64,000 bases of DNA, from NCBI GenBank assembly GCA_019747815.1, contig JAIEQJ010000032.1, positions 1-64,000 on the forward strand, read 5' to 3'. Below, piece after piece: positions 8,518 through 17,635 of the stretch (its first letter is position 1; each line of letters opens with the position of its first letter). The translations under genes were made by a program, and so were the position numbers. The notes beneath the pieces were generated by a model. It was not told where the DNA came from. It was given only the letters and a program-made list of their open reading frames with translations, and searched no databases. The stretch is from Hyphomonadaceae bacterium (GTDB lineage Bacteria > Pseudomonadota > Alphaproteobacteria > Rhizobiales > Hyphomicrobiaceae).

Positions 8518-9552
8518 CTAGACTGTCAGATCGTCGACGGCATCGGGCTCGGGCATCGCAATCTCGCCCTTGGCCATCATCTTGAGCACGGTATCGACGA
8601 TGGCCCGCCTGGCGTCCGCCACCTCGCGCTCGCTCGCCGAGCCGCCGCCCTGCAGCTCCGCCTCGACCATGCGCCGCGAGCGGGCGGTGAGCGAGGAGAG
8701 TATGGTCGCCTGGAACGCGCTGTCGGTTCCCTTCAGAGCTGCGACCAGGCGCTCGATGGGAACCTGATCGAGCAGCAGCGTGCGCGCCTTGGCCGGCAGG
8801 TTGACCAGCTCCACGAACGTGAACAGCATGCTCTTGAGCGTCTTGGCATCGTCTGGCCGCACCGACGCGAGGTCCTTCAGCAAATCGTCGGATTGCGTCT
8901 TGTCGAGCCGGTTCAGGATGTCGGCAATGCCCGCATGCGAGCCCGACGAGGTCTTGGCCAGCAGGTCCTCGGCAATGGCAAGCTCGACCGCGCGGGCCGC
9001 GTCCTCGTCGACCTTCTTGATGCCCAGCATGCGAATGAGCAACCCATTGCGCTGCTGGGCCGGGAACGCCCCCACGATCCTGGCGGCGGTCGCAGGATCG
9101 ATGCGCGAAAGGATCATGGCCGCCGTCTGCGGGTGCTCCTTGCCCAGATAGGCGCGCAGCGTGTCGTCCTTGATTCTGGAAATCTTGTCCCACACACGCT
9201 CGGGCGCCTCGCCCGGCTCCTCCTGCTCGTCGGCCATGACACCGGCGAGCTGATCCTCGCCCATCACGTCGGAAAGCAGGCTTTTCACCTCCTTCTCGGT
9301 GCCGACAAAGTTGATACCGCTGGAGAACCTCTGTGCGAACTCCTCCACCAGCACCTCCAGGTCGGAGGCGCCGATCGGTGCCAGATCGCCGGCGAGCTGG
9401 GTGAGAACCTTCAATTCCTCGGGATCGAAGCGCTTGAGAAGCTTGGCCGCCCGCGGCTTGCCGAGCGCAAGCAGCAGCACCGCGACCTTTTCGGCCCCGG
9501 TCAGCGATGCCGCCTCAGGCGCGGCAGGCTTGGCTTGCGCTGGCGCGCTCAT
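8518..9552 (-). CDS. fliG: Flagellar motor switch protein FliG
   Basis: C-ring protein that contacts FliF and the stator. 344 residues: an Ala/Pro-rich N-terminus, LTGAEKVAVLLLALGKPRAA, the middle domain with EHPQTAAMILSRIDPATAA, and a C-terminal torque domain with LFTFVELVNLPAKARTLLLD. All three armadillo-like parts are present. It lies between fliN and flhB, as in rhizobia. Confidence 0.97.
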   Translation of the reverse strand: MSAPAQAKPAAPEAASLTGAEKVAVLLLALGKPRAAKLLKRFDPEELKVLTQLAGDLAPIGASDLEVLVEEFAQRFSSGINFVGTEKEVKSLLSDVMGEDQLAGVMADEQEEPGEAPERVWDKISRIKDDTLRAYLGKEHPQTAAMILSRIDPATAARIVGAFPAQQRNGLLIRMLGIKKVDEDAARAVELAIAEDLLAKTSSGSHAGIADILNRLDKTQSDDLLKDLASVRPDDAKTLKSMLFTFVELVNLPAKARTLLLDQVPIERLVAALKGTDSAFQATILSSLTARSRRMVEAELQGGGSASEREVADARRAIVDTVLKMMAKGEIAMPEPDAVDDLTV

Positions 9553-9566
9553 CGCAAACGGACCCC

Positions 9567-9974
9567 TCAGGCCCCCTTGTCGTTCCCGGAAGTCCCGACC
9601 ACCTCGGTCAGCGAGATGCCGAAGCGCGAGGTCGCCTCGTCGACCACCACCACTTCTCCCCGCGCAACGACACGGCCGTTCACAACCACATCCACAGGCT
9701 CACCGACGCGACGGTCGAGCGGAATGACGGCGCCGCGCCCAAGCTTCGTGAGATTGGCAACCGGCATGGTCGCCGAGCCCAGCACGACCTTCACCGTCAC
9801 CGGGATGCGCATGATCATGTCGAGGTTGCTGCCGGCGGCGCCGGGCTGGGGAGGCGCGGCCCGCCCCGGTGCGGCACCGGCCGCCAAACCGGGCTCGGCG
9901 GAGGTTTTGGCGACTTCCGCGGCGTATTCCTGAAGAAGGGACTTGGCGCTCTGCGCAGGGGTTGGTTGCGTCAT
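9567..9974 (-). CDS. fliN: Flagellar motor switch protein FliN
   Basis: 135 residues with a single C-terminal SpoA domain (about residues 50-125). Its core reads IMRIPVTVKVVLGSATMPVA, then LTKLGRGAVIPLDRRVGEPV and NGRVVARGEVVVVDE. The N-terminal 50 residues are Ala/Gly/Pro-rich and variable. FliN forms the lower C-ring with FliM and binds FliH. The gene lies between fliM and fliG. Confidence 0.96.
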   Translation of the reverse strand: MTQPTPAQSAKSLLQEYAAEVAKTSAEPGLAAGAAPGRAAPPQPGAAGSNLDMIMRIPVTVKVVLGSATMPVANLTKLGRGAVIPLDRRVGEPVDVVVNGRVVARGEVVVVDEATSRFGISLTEVVGTSGNDKGA

Positions 9975-10004
9975 CTTGTTTCCACCATGGCCATGCGGTC
10001 CGGT

Positions 10005-10946
10005 TCAACCTGACAGGATTTCATTCAAGAATTCCTGCTCGCGATCGACGAGCTCGTCGACGCGCAGCGTATATTTGTCTTGCGACTTGCCGAGGTGGCA
10101 CCACATGAGCCGCTCGCCGTTGCATTCCAGCCGGACGCGCCCATGCGCTGTCGCGTTGAGCTCGACCACCTGGCCGACCTTGAACCCGGCCACCTCACCC
10201 AGCAGCCCCATGCGCTCGTCGAGCACCGCAGTCAGCAGGACGTGCGCGCGCGTGACCCCGCTTTGCATCTGCTGGGTCCAGCGCGCATCCGCCGGGGGCC
10301 CCTGCCTCGTCGGCGTGTGTCCAAGCGCCTGGCGCAAGGGATTGAGCGCGGCGCGCGTCGCGGCAATGAGCACTTCCCCGCCGCGACCGGCCACCTCCAG
10401 CCGGAGCCGGGCGACGACCACCGGATTGTTGCGGCGCCCGACGACGTCGTAGTCGATCTCCTCGGCCGTCCCTTCCACAGCAAACGTCGTGTCGGCAATG
10501 CCCGCAAACGCCGCCTCGAGCGCCCTGGCGATGCTGTCGAAGACAATGCCGACAATGCGCATCTCGATGCGCGAGAGCTGACGGTCCGGCACCTGCGCCG
10601 GCTGGGCGCCGTCGCCCCCGAGCAAGGCCTCGACCATGGCAAACACTGCCCCCCGATCGGCGCTCACCAGCAGACGGGCGTTCCACTTCGCGGCATGCAG
10701 GACACCGATCGCACTTCTGCGGTCGTGCGCACCAAGCAGCTCAACCGCGGTTCCGCTTTCGATCTTTTGCAACGCTATCTGCGGCGGCTGCACGGTCGCG
10801 GATGCAAAACTCTCCGTGCAGGTCGCGGCGGCACGCTCGAAGGCCACCCGCAGCATCGGCACGCGCTCGACAAAGTTGGAGGAGCCGGCGAAAAGCTCAG
10901 CCAGGCTGTCGCGCCCGTTCTCCGCTCTTGCGCCTGCCCCCGACAT
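10005..10946 (-). CDS. fliM: Flagellar motor switch protein FliM
   Basis: 313 residues. A central CheC-like region (about 35-210) includes DRGAVFAMVEALLGGDG, and the C-terminal SpoA domain (about 230-300) includes DERMGLLGEVAGFKVGQVVE. FliM is the CheY-P target of the switch. The extreme N-terminus (MSGAGARAENGRDSLAELF) does not show the usual LSQxEIDxLL-type CheY-binding motif of enteric FliM; rhizobial FliM proteins are also divergent there. Assignment rests on domains plus the motA-fliM-fliN-fliG order. Confidence 0.93.
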   Translation of the reverse strand: MSGAGARAENGRDSLAELFAGSSNFVERVPMLRVAFERAAATCTESFASATVQPPQIALQKIESGTAVELLGAHDRRSAIGVLHAAKWNARLLVSADRGAVFAMVEALLGGDGAQPAQVPDRQLSRIEMRIVGIVFDSIARALEAAFAGIADTTFAVEGTAEEIDYDVVGRRNNPVVVARLRLEVAGRGGEVLIAATRAALNPLRQALGHTPTRQGPPADARWTQQMQSGVTRAHVLLTAVLDERMGLLGEVAGFKVGQVVELNATAHGRVRLECNGERLMWCHLGKSQDKYTLRVDELVDREQEFLNEILSG

Positions 10947-10952
10947 CGCCGG

Positions 10953-11846
10953 CTACGCCGCCTCCTTGCGCGCCGCATCCGCATCGCCACCACCACCCGG
11001 TGCCATGGTCTCCTGCTCCACCTCATCGATGGTCGGACGCTCGTAAGCAGAGATGGTCTTGCGGCCGTGCTCCAGCGCAATCTGCGGCATGGCACCGTTC
11101 ATGAACGCCAGCAACGTCTGCTTGACGATCACATAGAGGCGCATTTTCTTTTCACGCACGATCTTGATGTTGTTGGCAATCGGTGACACCACCGCATACG
11201 AGAAGAAGATGCCGGCAAAGGTGCCGACCAGCGCCGCGCCGATCAGATGGCCCAGAACCTCGGGCGCCTGGTCCAGCGCTCCCATGGCCTTGATCACCCC
11301 CAGCACGGCAGCCACGATGCCGAGCGCCGGAAAGGCCTCCGAGATCGTGATCATCGAGTGATAGGCCTTCAGCTTGTCCGCCTTGACGGTCTGGATCTCC
11401 TCGTCCATCAGCGACTCGATCTCATGCGTGCGCGCATTGCCGATGATGATGAGGCGGCAGTAGTCGCAGATGAAGGTCAGCAGTTCGTCGTTCTTTATGA
11501 CGCTCGGGAACCTCTGGAAGATGGGCGACTGCGTCGGGTCGTCGAAATGCGCCTCCACCTCATTGCGCGGCTTGCTCCTGAGCTCGCGCATCAGCGCATA
11601 GAGAACGCCGAGCACATCGAGGTACTCCCGCTTTTTCGGCACGGCGTACTTGAACGCCTCGACCACCCCCTTGCCGCTGTCCTTGATCGTCTTCATCGGG
11701 TTGGAGACGACGAATGTGCCGAGCGCGGAGCCGCAGATGATCACGTACTCCCACGGCTGCCAGATGACGCCGACGTGCCCGCCCATGGCCACGAAACCGC
11801 CAAGCAGACAGCCAAGCGTTATGATGAGCCCGACGATGATCGTCAC
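10953..11846 (-). CDS. motA: Flagellar stator protein MotA
   Basis: 297 residues with four membrane segments: two at the N-terminus ([20 protein letters not shown] and the region with [12 protein letters not shown]), then a large cytoplasmic loop, then two more near residues 170-230 with [18 protein letters not shown] and [16 protein letters not shown]-like sequence. MotA forms the proton channel with MotB, which is not in the window. First gene of the leftward C-ring operon; it faces the DUF1217-flgF-fliI operon across about 155 bases that must contain both promoters. Confidence 0.97.
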   Translation of the reverse strand: MTIIVGLIITLGCLLGGFVAMGGHVGVIWQPWEYVIICGSALGTFVVSNPMKTIKDSGKGVVEAFKYAVPKKREYLDVLGVLYALMRELRSKPRNEVEAHFDDPTQSPIFQRFPSVIKNDELLTFICDYCRLIIIGNARTHEIESLMDEEIQTVKADKLKAYHSMITISEAFPALGIVAAVLGVIKAMGALDQAPEVLGHLIGAALVGTFAGIFFSYAVVSPIANNIKIVREKKMRLYVIVKQTLLAFMNGAMPQIALEHGRKTISAYERPTIDEVEQETMAPGGGGDADAARKEAA

Positions 11847-12001
11847 GGCCGCCCCCAGGTCGCAAATGCCCAGATCTCTCTAAAGCGCTTCGTCCTTGCG
11901 CGAGCCTGATTTGCGACAATCAAACGGGGGCGACGTCAGCTTCGGGCAAGGCGCTTGCGGCAGCTTCATGCGCTGCACACCGGCAACGGGGGCATCGAGT
12001 T

Positions 12002-12784
12002 GTGCTGACCACTTCCGCAAGCTACGGCATCATCACAGCCAACCTGGCGCGATCCCTGAAGGCCGCCGCCGACCAACCGCAGGTGGCGCGCGAGACGGCC
12101 TACTATCTCGAAAACATCAAGACCGTGAGATCGATCGACGATTTCCTCGCCGACGATCGCATCTTCGCCTATGCGATGAAGGCCTTCGGCCTGCAGGACA
12201 TGACCTATGCGAAGGCCTTCATGCGCAAGGTCCTCACCGAAGGTGTGGCCGGCAGCGGCAGTTTCGCCAACAAGCTCGCCGATACCCGCTACCGGGAATT
12301 CGCCGGCGCCTTCAACTTCGCCGCATTCGGCGCCACAACCACGTCCTCCAGCGCCACCCGCCAGGGCACCGTCGACCGCTACGTCCGCCAGGCTCTGGAG
12401 GAAGGCGCGGGCGGCCGGGACGAGGGCGTGCGCCTTGCGCTCTACTTCGAGCGCAAGGCCACCGACCTCAAAAGCCCCTACAGCATCCTGGCCGATACCG
12501 CTCTTCTCAAGGTTGTGCAGACTGCTCTCAATCTGCCGGCAACCACATCTCTGCTGGACGTCGACAAGCAAGCCGAGCTGATCACGGCCCGCCTCGACAT
12601 CGCCGACTTGAAGGACCCGGACAAGCTTGCCAGGTTCCTCAAGCGCTTCACGAGCCTGTGGGAGGTGTCCAATCCGACGGCGGCGGCTCCCAGCCCCACC
12701 GTCTCGATCGGCCAGCCGATCCAGGCGGGCCTCGGCGGCGACGTGCTGGCCAGCCTGCAAAACCTGAAGCTGGGAGGAAACTGA
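12002..12784 (+). CDS. DUF1217 flagellar-cluster protein
   Basis: 260 residues from a GTG start. The pattern of repeated helical segments (FLADDRIFAYAMKAFGLQDM, YAKAFMRKVLTEGV, YREFAGAFNFAAFG) is that of DUF1217, which in rhizobia is encoded beside flgF and fliI. The N-terminus LTTSASYGIITANLARSL lacks a signal peptide, and the YREFAGAFNF segment resembles flagellar axial proteins. Its biochemical role is not established to my knowledge. First gene of the rightward DUF1217-flgF-fliI operon; 4 bases separate it from flgF. Confidence 0.88.
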   Translation: MLTTSASYGIITANLARSLKAAADQPQVARETAYYLENIKTVRSIDDFLADDRIFAYAMKAFGLQDMTYAKAFMRKVLTEGVAGSGSFANKLADTRYREFAGAFNFAAFGATTTSSSATRQGTVDRYVRQALEEGAGGRDEGVRLALYFERKATDLKSPYSILADTALLKVVQTALNLPATTSLLDVDKQAELITARLDIADLKDPDKLARFLKRFTSLWEVSNPTAAAPSPTVSIGQPIQAGLGGDVLASLQNLKLGGN

Positions 12785-12788
12785 CGAC

Positions 12789-13514
12789 ATGCAGAACAAT
12801 CTCTACGTCGGCGTATCCGCCCAGGTCACGTTGCAGCGGCGGCTCGAGACGATCGCGCACAACGTGGCGAACGCCTCCACCGCCGGCTTCCGCGCCGAGG
12901 AGGCGAGATTCGAAACGCTGCTCTCCCGCGCGGGCACAGACCCGGTGGCCTTCGCGGTCACGGGCCCGACGTACCTGTCGCGCCGATCGGGTGAGCTGGT
13001 ACGCACCGAGAACCAGTTCGACGTGGCCGTCCAGGGCGACGCCTGGCTCGCGATCCAGACCCCGGCAGGGCAGGTCTACACCCGCGACGGCCGCATGAAG
13101 CTGGCGCCCACCGGCGAGTTGCAGACGCTCAACGGCTACCCCATTCTGGATGCGGGCGGCGCAGCCATGCTGCTCGATCCGAACGGTGGTCCGCCACGCA
13201 TTGCCCGCGACGGCACCGTGACACAAGGCAATGTCCAGGTGGGCGCCATCGGGCTCTTCAACATCGACGGCGCTGCCAAACTCACCCGCCACGAGAATTC
13301 CGGAGTGATCCCGGATCGGCCGGCCACACCGGTGCTGGATTTCACCAGAGTCGGCATGCAGCAGGGTTTCATCGAGAATTCCAACGTCAATGCCGTGATG
13401 GAGATGACACGGCTCATCAACATCACGCGTGCATTCGAGATGGTGTCGGCCTCGCTGGCGGCATCGGAGTCCTCCCTGCAGGATGCCATTAAGTCGCTTG
13501 GGGCAGGCGGGTGA
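12789..13514 (+). CDS. flgF: Flagellar basal body rod protein FlgF
   Basis: 241 residues. The N-terminus MQNNLYVGVSAQVTLQRRLE is followed by TIAHNVANASTAGFRAEEAR, the rod signature. A middle YTRDGRMKLAPTGELQTLNG and a C-terminal IENSNVNAVMEMTRLI complete the FlgE/F/G pattern. The short length and divergence from FlgG at 4699 identify it as FlgF. Its stop overlaps the fliI start (GTGA). Confidence 0.96.
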   Translation: MQNNLYVGVSAQVTLQRRLETIAHNVANASTAGFRAEEARFETLLSRAGTDPVAFAVTGPTYLSRRSGELVRTENQFDVAVQGDAWLAIQTPAGQVYTRDGRMKLAPTGELQTLNGYPILDAGGAAMLLDPNGGPPRIARDGTVTQGNVQVGAIGLFNIDGAAKLTRHENSGVIPDRPATPVLDFTRVGMQQGFIENSNVNAVMEMTRLINITRAFEMVSASLAASESSLQDAIKSLGAGG

Positions 13515-14887
13515 GCGGCTCTGCTGTGGCCGCGCAAGCGCTGGATGCGCTGGACCGCCTCATCGCCTCTGCGCCGGATTTGCCCAAAGTGCGCATCAAC
13601 GGGATCGTCACAGAGGTTGCACCCGCCTTCTGTCGCGTTTCGGGCCTGTCGCCTTTCGTCAAGCTGGGCGAATGCATCGAGCTCGACACGGCAGGGAAGC
13701 GGCAGCTCGGCGAGGTGGTCCGCATCGACGAGAGCGGCGTCACCGTCAAGCCGTTCGACACGAGCATGAAGGCGGGACTTGGCACCGCCGCCCGCCGGCG
13801 CGGCTTCATCACCATCAGCCCGCATCCCTCCTGGAAGGGACGCATCATCAACGCGCTGGGTGCGCCCATCGACGACGGCGCACCGCTGTTCCAGGGCGAG
13901 CGCGCCGCCTTCAGCGATCGCGAGCCCCCGCCGGCCATGCGCCGGCAGCGCGCCCGCACGCCGCTGAAGACCGGCGTCAAGGCCATCGACTTCTTCACGC
14001 CCCTGTGCGCGGGCCAGCGCATCGGCATCTTCGCAGGCTCGGGTATCGGCAAATCGACCCTGCTTGCCATGCTCGCCCGCTCACGCGGCTTCGACACCGC
14101 CGTCATTGCGCTGGTCGGCGAGCGCGGCAGGGAGGTGCGTGACTTCCTGGAGGACGCGCTCAAGCAGGAGCGCAAGCACGCCGTCACCGTGGTGGCCACC
14201 GGCGACGAAAGCCCGATGATGCGTCGCCTGGCCCCCAAGACGGCCATGTGCGTTGCCGAGTATTTCCGAGACCGGGGCGACAAGGTCCTGCTCATCATCG
14301 ACTCGGTGACGCGCTTTGCCCATGCCGCCCGCGACGTGGCCCTGGCCGCCGGCGAGCCGCCGGTATCGCGCGGCTATACGCCGAGCGTATTCAGCGAACT
14401 CCCCAAATTCCTCGAGCGCGCCGGCCCCGGAGAAGAGGGCACCGGCTCCATCACGGGCGTGTTCTCGGTGCTGGTCGACGGCGACGACCACAACGACCCC
14501 GTGGCCGACAACATCCGCGGCACGCTCGACGGGCACATCGTTCTGGAGCGCGCCATCGCCGACCAGGGCCGGTTTCCCGCGATGAACGTCCTCACCTCCA
14601 TCTCGCGTCTTGCCAAATCGGCCTGCACGCCGGAGCAGTGGAACCTCGTCACCAAGATCCGCGCCATGATTGCGCGCTTCGAGGACACGCGGGATTTGCG
14701 CCTGATCGGCGGCTATCGCAGCGGATCGGACCCGGACCTCGACAAGGCGGTCCACCTGGTGCCGAAGATCTACGATGCCATGCGGCAAAGCCCGGACGAT
14801 CCAGCCAGCGCAGATGTGTTTCAGGATGTCGCGCGGGCCCTGACCGCCGAGCCGGCGGGGACACCCGCCCCCCCTGCACCCCGCTGA
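13511..14887 (+). CDS. fliI: Flagellum-specific ATPase FliI
   Basis: Hexameric ATPase of the flagellar type III export apparatus, homologous to F1-beta. 458 residues: an N-terminal beta barrel (about 25-95), Walker A AGSGIGKST at about 175-183, Walker B-like VLLIIDSVTRFAHAARDVAL, and SRGYTPSVFSELPKFLERAG, diagnostic for FliI. The GTG start overlaps flgF. The C-terminus ends in a Pro/Ala-rich tail. FliH, its usual partner, is not encoded here. Confidence 0.98.
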   Translation: MSGSAVAAQALDALDRLIASAPDLPKVRINGIVTEVAPAFCRVSGLSPFVKLGECIELDTAGKRQLGEVVRIDESGVTVKPFDTSMKAGLGTAARRRGFITISPHPSWKGRIINALGAPIDDGAPLFQGERAAFSDREPPPAMRRQRARTPLKTGVKAIDFFTPLCAGQRIGIFAGSGIGKSTLLAMLARSRGFDTAVIALVGERGREVRDFLEDALKQERKHAVTVVATGDESPMMRRLAPKTAMCVAEYFRDRGDKVLLIIDSVTRFAHAARDVALAAGEPPVSRGYTPSVFSELPKFLERAGPGEEGTGSITGVFSVLVDGDDHNDPVADNIRGTLDGHIVLERAIADQGRFPAMNVLTSISRLAKSACTPEQWNLVTKIRAMIARFEDTRDLRLIGGYRSGSDPDLDKAVHLVPKIYDAMRQSPDDPASADVFQDVARALTAEPAGTPAPPAPR

Positions 14888-14907
14888 CCTGCGGCAAACG
14901 GCGAGCC

Positions 14908-15381
14908 TCAGGTGCCCTGCTTGGTCCCGCTTCTCACCCCATCCTTGGTGACGTAGCTGAATTCCTGGATGAAGGCGTCCTGCACGACGTGCGTGCCGAA
15001 GCGCTGGTTGGACCCTTCGACGATCCGCTTCATCAAGGCGCCGAGGTCCTGCTTCTTCATGTTGCGAAAGTCGAACCCATCCTCGCTGTAGATGGCTCTG
15101 AAGGCTTCATCCAGCACCACCACATCCGCCTTCAACGGCAGCCGCTTGAGGGTTGCGGCCTCGGCGGTGAATGAAAATTGCGCCACCACGTAGCCCTGCA
15201 CGAGGCCGGAGCGAATGACGGGGACGCTGATCATCCTCGTCCTCACCGTCTCAGTGACGCCAGCGAGCCGCTCCGGCTCCGGCTCCGGCGAGGCATGGTT
15301 GGCATGCCAGGACACCGCGGCATAGCTGGCGGCCAGGGTGATCAGGCACGCCCACAGGCCCGCCAGGATGAGCTTGATCAC
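14908..15381 (-). CDS. Small membrane-anchored protein at the end of the flagellar operon
   Basis: 157 residues with one N-terminal membrane segment (about 4-24, LILAGLWACLITLAASYAAV) and a periplasmic domain containing VPVIRSGLVQGYVVAQFSF, LPLKADVVVLDEAFRAIY and DAFIQEFSYVTKDGVR. The layout (one TM, then a compact domain ending in an amphipathic strand) resembles FliL-type proteins, but the family is not certain. Its start overlaps the end of the FlgN-like gene. A hypothetical gene at this place after fliR is usual in rhizobia. Confidence 0.8.
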   Translation of the reverse strand: MIKLILAGLWACLITLAASYAAVSWHANHASPEPEPERLAGVTETVRTRMISVPVIRSGLVQGYVVAQFSFTAEAATLKRLPLKADVVVLDEAFRAIYSEDGFDFRNMKKQDLGALMKRIVEGSNQRFGTHVVQDAFIQEFSYVTKDGVRSGTKQGT

Positions 15382-15731
15382 AGGGTCATGCCGCCGCTTC
15401 GAATCGATCGCGAGTAGGTGCCGTCGGATTCGGCATCACGCATCGCATCCGCCATCACCGCCGAGACCTCGCGAACGGCCTCCAGGTGCATCTTGAGCGC
15501 GGCGCTGTTGATCTCGAGCTTGCTGCGCAGCTGAGCCAGCCGCTTGGCCAGCGCCGGCCCCGGCGCCGTGCCCTCGATATGCCGCATGGCCCGCGTGAGC
15601 TCCAGCAGGCCCTGGCTCTTGCGGTCGTTGAATTCCCTGAGATCGACGCCGGCACGGGTTTGCAGCGCGGCGGTCTCCTGCTCGACCGCTTCCTCGAGCC
15701 GCTCGATCGCGTTCTCGACCAGGCTCAGCAT
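15378..15731 (-). CDS. FlgN-like flagellar chaperone candidate
   Basis: 117 residues, entirely helical, beginning MLSLVENAIERLEEAVEQET. The segment with DLREFNDRKSQGLLELTRAM resembles FlgN-type export chaperones, which bind FlgK and FlgL. The start was chosen because AAGGA sits 6 bases upstream; a 30-codon longer frame exists but begins inside the flgJ end region and lacks a good ribosome site. It follows flgJ and precedes the small membrane protein gene. The FlgN assignment is inferred from length, helicity and place. Confidence 0.72.
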   Translation of the reverse strand: MLSLVENAIERLEEAVEQETAALQTRAGVDLREFNDRKSQGLLELTRAMRHIEGTAPGPALAKRLAQLRSKLEINSAALKMHLEAVREVSAVMADAMRDAESDGTYSRSIRSGGMTL

Positions 15732-15825
15732 CACGGTTCCTTTTTCGTCGTTCGGCCGTGCGCCAAAGCCGATCGGGGCCTTCGGCGCGCCGGGGGTGGC
15801 TGACGCGTATGCACTCAACATTGGC

Positions 15826-16419
15826 TCAACTCCGTTCATTGGTGGGAACGCCGACAGGCATGGCCGCATCGGTGGCCTGCACCGCATCGGCACGCGCTGG
15901 CGACAGGCGCGCCGGCGTGGCCGCCGGTGGCGGCGCCGGCGGGCTCGTTGTGACCGTGGTTGCCGGGCGCGTGTCATACCCTGGACCGGCGGCCAGCCGC
16001 CGGGCGATGCCGACCTGGCCGCTGCGGGCCAGCTCATCGCCCATCTTCTCCGCCAGCATCGATTTCCAGAACTCGCCGGCGCTGCCGCTGCCGAACACGT
16101 TGGTGGCATTCTTGGGAAGCATCGACTGGACGAAGCTTTGCAGCACGAAGGCTTCGAACTGACCGTAGGCATCGAGGCGGCGGCGCGGCGGCCCACCCGC
16201 TCCGGCGTTGGCACGGGTGGCGGTGGCGGCCAAATCGGCGACGTTGGCCGGCCGGACAGCTGGGGCCTGTGTGCCGGACGGCATGGCCGACTGGAAGGCC
16301 TCGGTGCTGGCGGCCGTGTTGCGCAGGCGGGCCAGCCGCTCTGCGGCCATCCGATATTTCTCCGGATCGGCAGCGCGCGCAACGTCGAGAACGATATCCG
16401 ATGGAGGTTTGATCGCCAC
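15826..16419 (-). CDS. flgJ: Rod-binding protein FlgJ (CheL type, no muramidase domain)
   Basis: 197 residues. The rod-binding domain (about 85-140) reads FEAFVLQSFVQSMLPKNATN and EFWKSMLAEKMGDELARSGQ, the FlgJ N-terminal/CheL signature. The C-terminal peptidoglycan hydrolase domain of enteric FlgJ is missing; a Pro/Ala-rich tail takes its place. This single-domain form is usual in alphaproteobacteria, where a separate lytic transglycosylase opens the wall for the rod. Confidence 0.88.
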   Translation of the reverse strand: MAIKPPSDIVLDVARAADPEKYRMAAERLARLRNTAASTEAFQSAMPSGTQAPAVRPANVADLAATATRANAGAGGPPRRRLDAYGQFEAFVLQSFVQSMLPKNATNVFGSGSAGEFWKSMLAEKMGDELARSGQVGIARRLAAGPGYDTRPATTVTTSPPAPPPAATPARLSPARADAVQATDAAMPVGVPTNERS

Positions 16420-16471
16420 GGTCGCGGTCCCAAGATCGCTGCCAAGCCGGGCTCACTATGAGCCGGTAATC

Positions 16472-16873
16472 TTACGGGAGGCTTGTGCGCCCGCGGCCCA
16501 CGAACTGCTCGACAATATCCAGCAGCTCCTTGCCCTCCTTCTCGCGCGCAAACTCCTGCTCATGCTCCAGCGCCAGACGCTCGCAGACCTTAACGCGCGC
16601 GGCATGCTCCTTGAGCTTCAACGCCTGAGCCTCCTTCTCGCGCCCCACCCGCTCCGCCTGCTCCGCGATCGAACTGAGGCGGCGGGCGGTGGCATCGATG
16701 AACAGGCCGTGCAGGGCGTTGGTGTCGTTGAGCGCGCCGATCAGCTCCACCTGCGTCGCCTCGAGCTCGGCCAGGCGGCTCTCCAGCTCGGCCTGCCTCC
16801 ATTGCTCGATGCGATGGAGTTGCTGCTCTGCAGCAAGGATGCGGTGCGCCTTGTCGACTTCCTTCTTTTTCAT
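16472..16873 (-). CDS. fliJ: FliJ-like coiled-coil protein
   Basis: 133 residues, almost wholly charged heptad-like helix (HRILAAEQQLHRIEQWRQAE, LAELEATQVELIGALNDTNA). Size and coiled-coil character match FliJ, the stalk of the FliI ATPase, but sequence identity in this family is low. It lies between fliR and flgJ. An unnamed flagellar coiled-coil protein is the alternative. Confidence 0.6.
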   Translation of the reverse strand: MKKKEVDKAHRILAAEQQLHRIEQWRQAELESRLAELEATQVELIGALNDTNALHGLFIDATARRLSSIAEQAERVGREKEAQALKLKEHAARVKVCERLALEHEQEFAREKEGKELLDIVEQFVGRGRTSLP

Positions 16874-16879
16874 GGTGCT

Positions 16880-17635
16880 TCACCCGTTCAACAACCAGGC
16901 CGTGAAGCCGGCGATGAAGAGACGCAGAGCCTCGCCGATGGTGAAATAGAGAAGTATGAGGCCGCCGGCGAGCACAAAGGGCATGGAGATGAAGTAGACG
17001 GGGATCTGCGGCGTCAGCTTGTTGGCAATGCCCACCATCAGATTGATGATGAGCGCATAGACGATGAATGGGCTGCTGATCTGCAGTGCCAGGATGAACG
17101 CGCTGGAGAAGCCATCGGCCAGCCGGGCAAGGCTGAGGGCGGCCGCCATCGGCTCGCCGATCGGCAGCACCGAATAGGAGGCGAGCAGGGCCCGCAGCAC
17201 CTCCCAGTGCTGGTCGGTAACGAACAGCAGCACGGTGGCCGTCAGCGTTATGAATGTCGCCAGCGGCGGCAGCGGCTCGGTATCCTCGATCGGCGCGCCT
17301 CCCACCGGATTGAAGCCGGCGAGCTGCGCGGCCGCGGTCGCCATGAACTGCAGGGCCATGTAGAAGAGGCGCCCGATCAAGCCGATCAGCACGCCGATCA
17401 GGGTCTCGGAAACGATAAGATGCATCACCAGGGGCGGCGCGGGATCGGGAACGGCCGAGTTGACCGTGGAGAGCAGCAGCGGCGTCAGTGCCAACGTTAC
17501 GGCCACCGCCAGGAACAGCCGCACCTGCACCGGCACGCGCGGGCTGGAGAAGCCGGGCATCAGCATGAGACAGCCGCCGATGCGGCAGAACAGCAGAAAA
17601 ACCACCAGGATCGTCTCCGGCGGCAGAAGCGTCAT
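16880..17635 (-). CDS. fliR: Flagellar export gate protein FliR
   Basis: 251 residues with about six membrane segments. The N-terminus [20 protein letters not shown], then [20 protein letters not shown], and the C-terminal part with [20 protein letters not shown] are characteristic of FliR. The start ATG overlaps the flhA stop (ATGA), so the longer open frame reaching into flhA is not the gene. FliR completes the FliP-FliQ-FliR gate. Confidence 0.96.
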   Translation of the reverse strand: MTLLPPETILVVFLLFCRIGGCLMLMPGFSSPRVPVQVRLFLAVAVTLALTPLLLSTVNSAVPDPAPPLVMHLIVSETLIGVLIGLIGRLFYMALQFMATAAAQLAGFNPVGGAPIEDTEPLPPLATFITLTATVLLFVTDQHWEVLRALLASYSVLPIGEPMAAALSLARLADGFSSAFILALQISSPFIVYALIINLMVGIANKLTPQIPVYFISMPFVLAGGLILLYFTIGEALRLFIAGFTAWLLNG

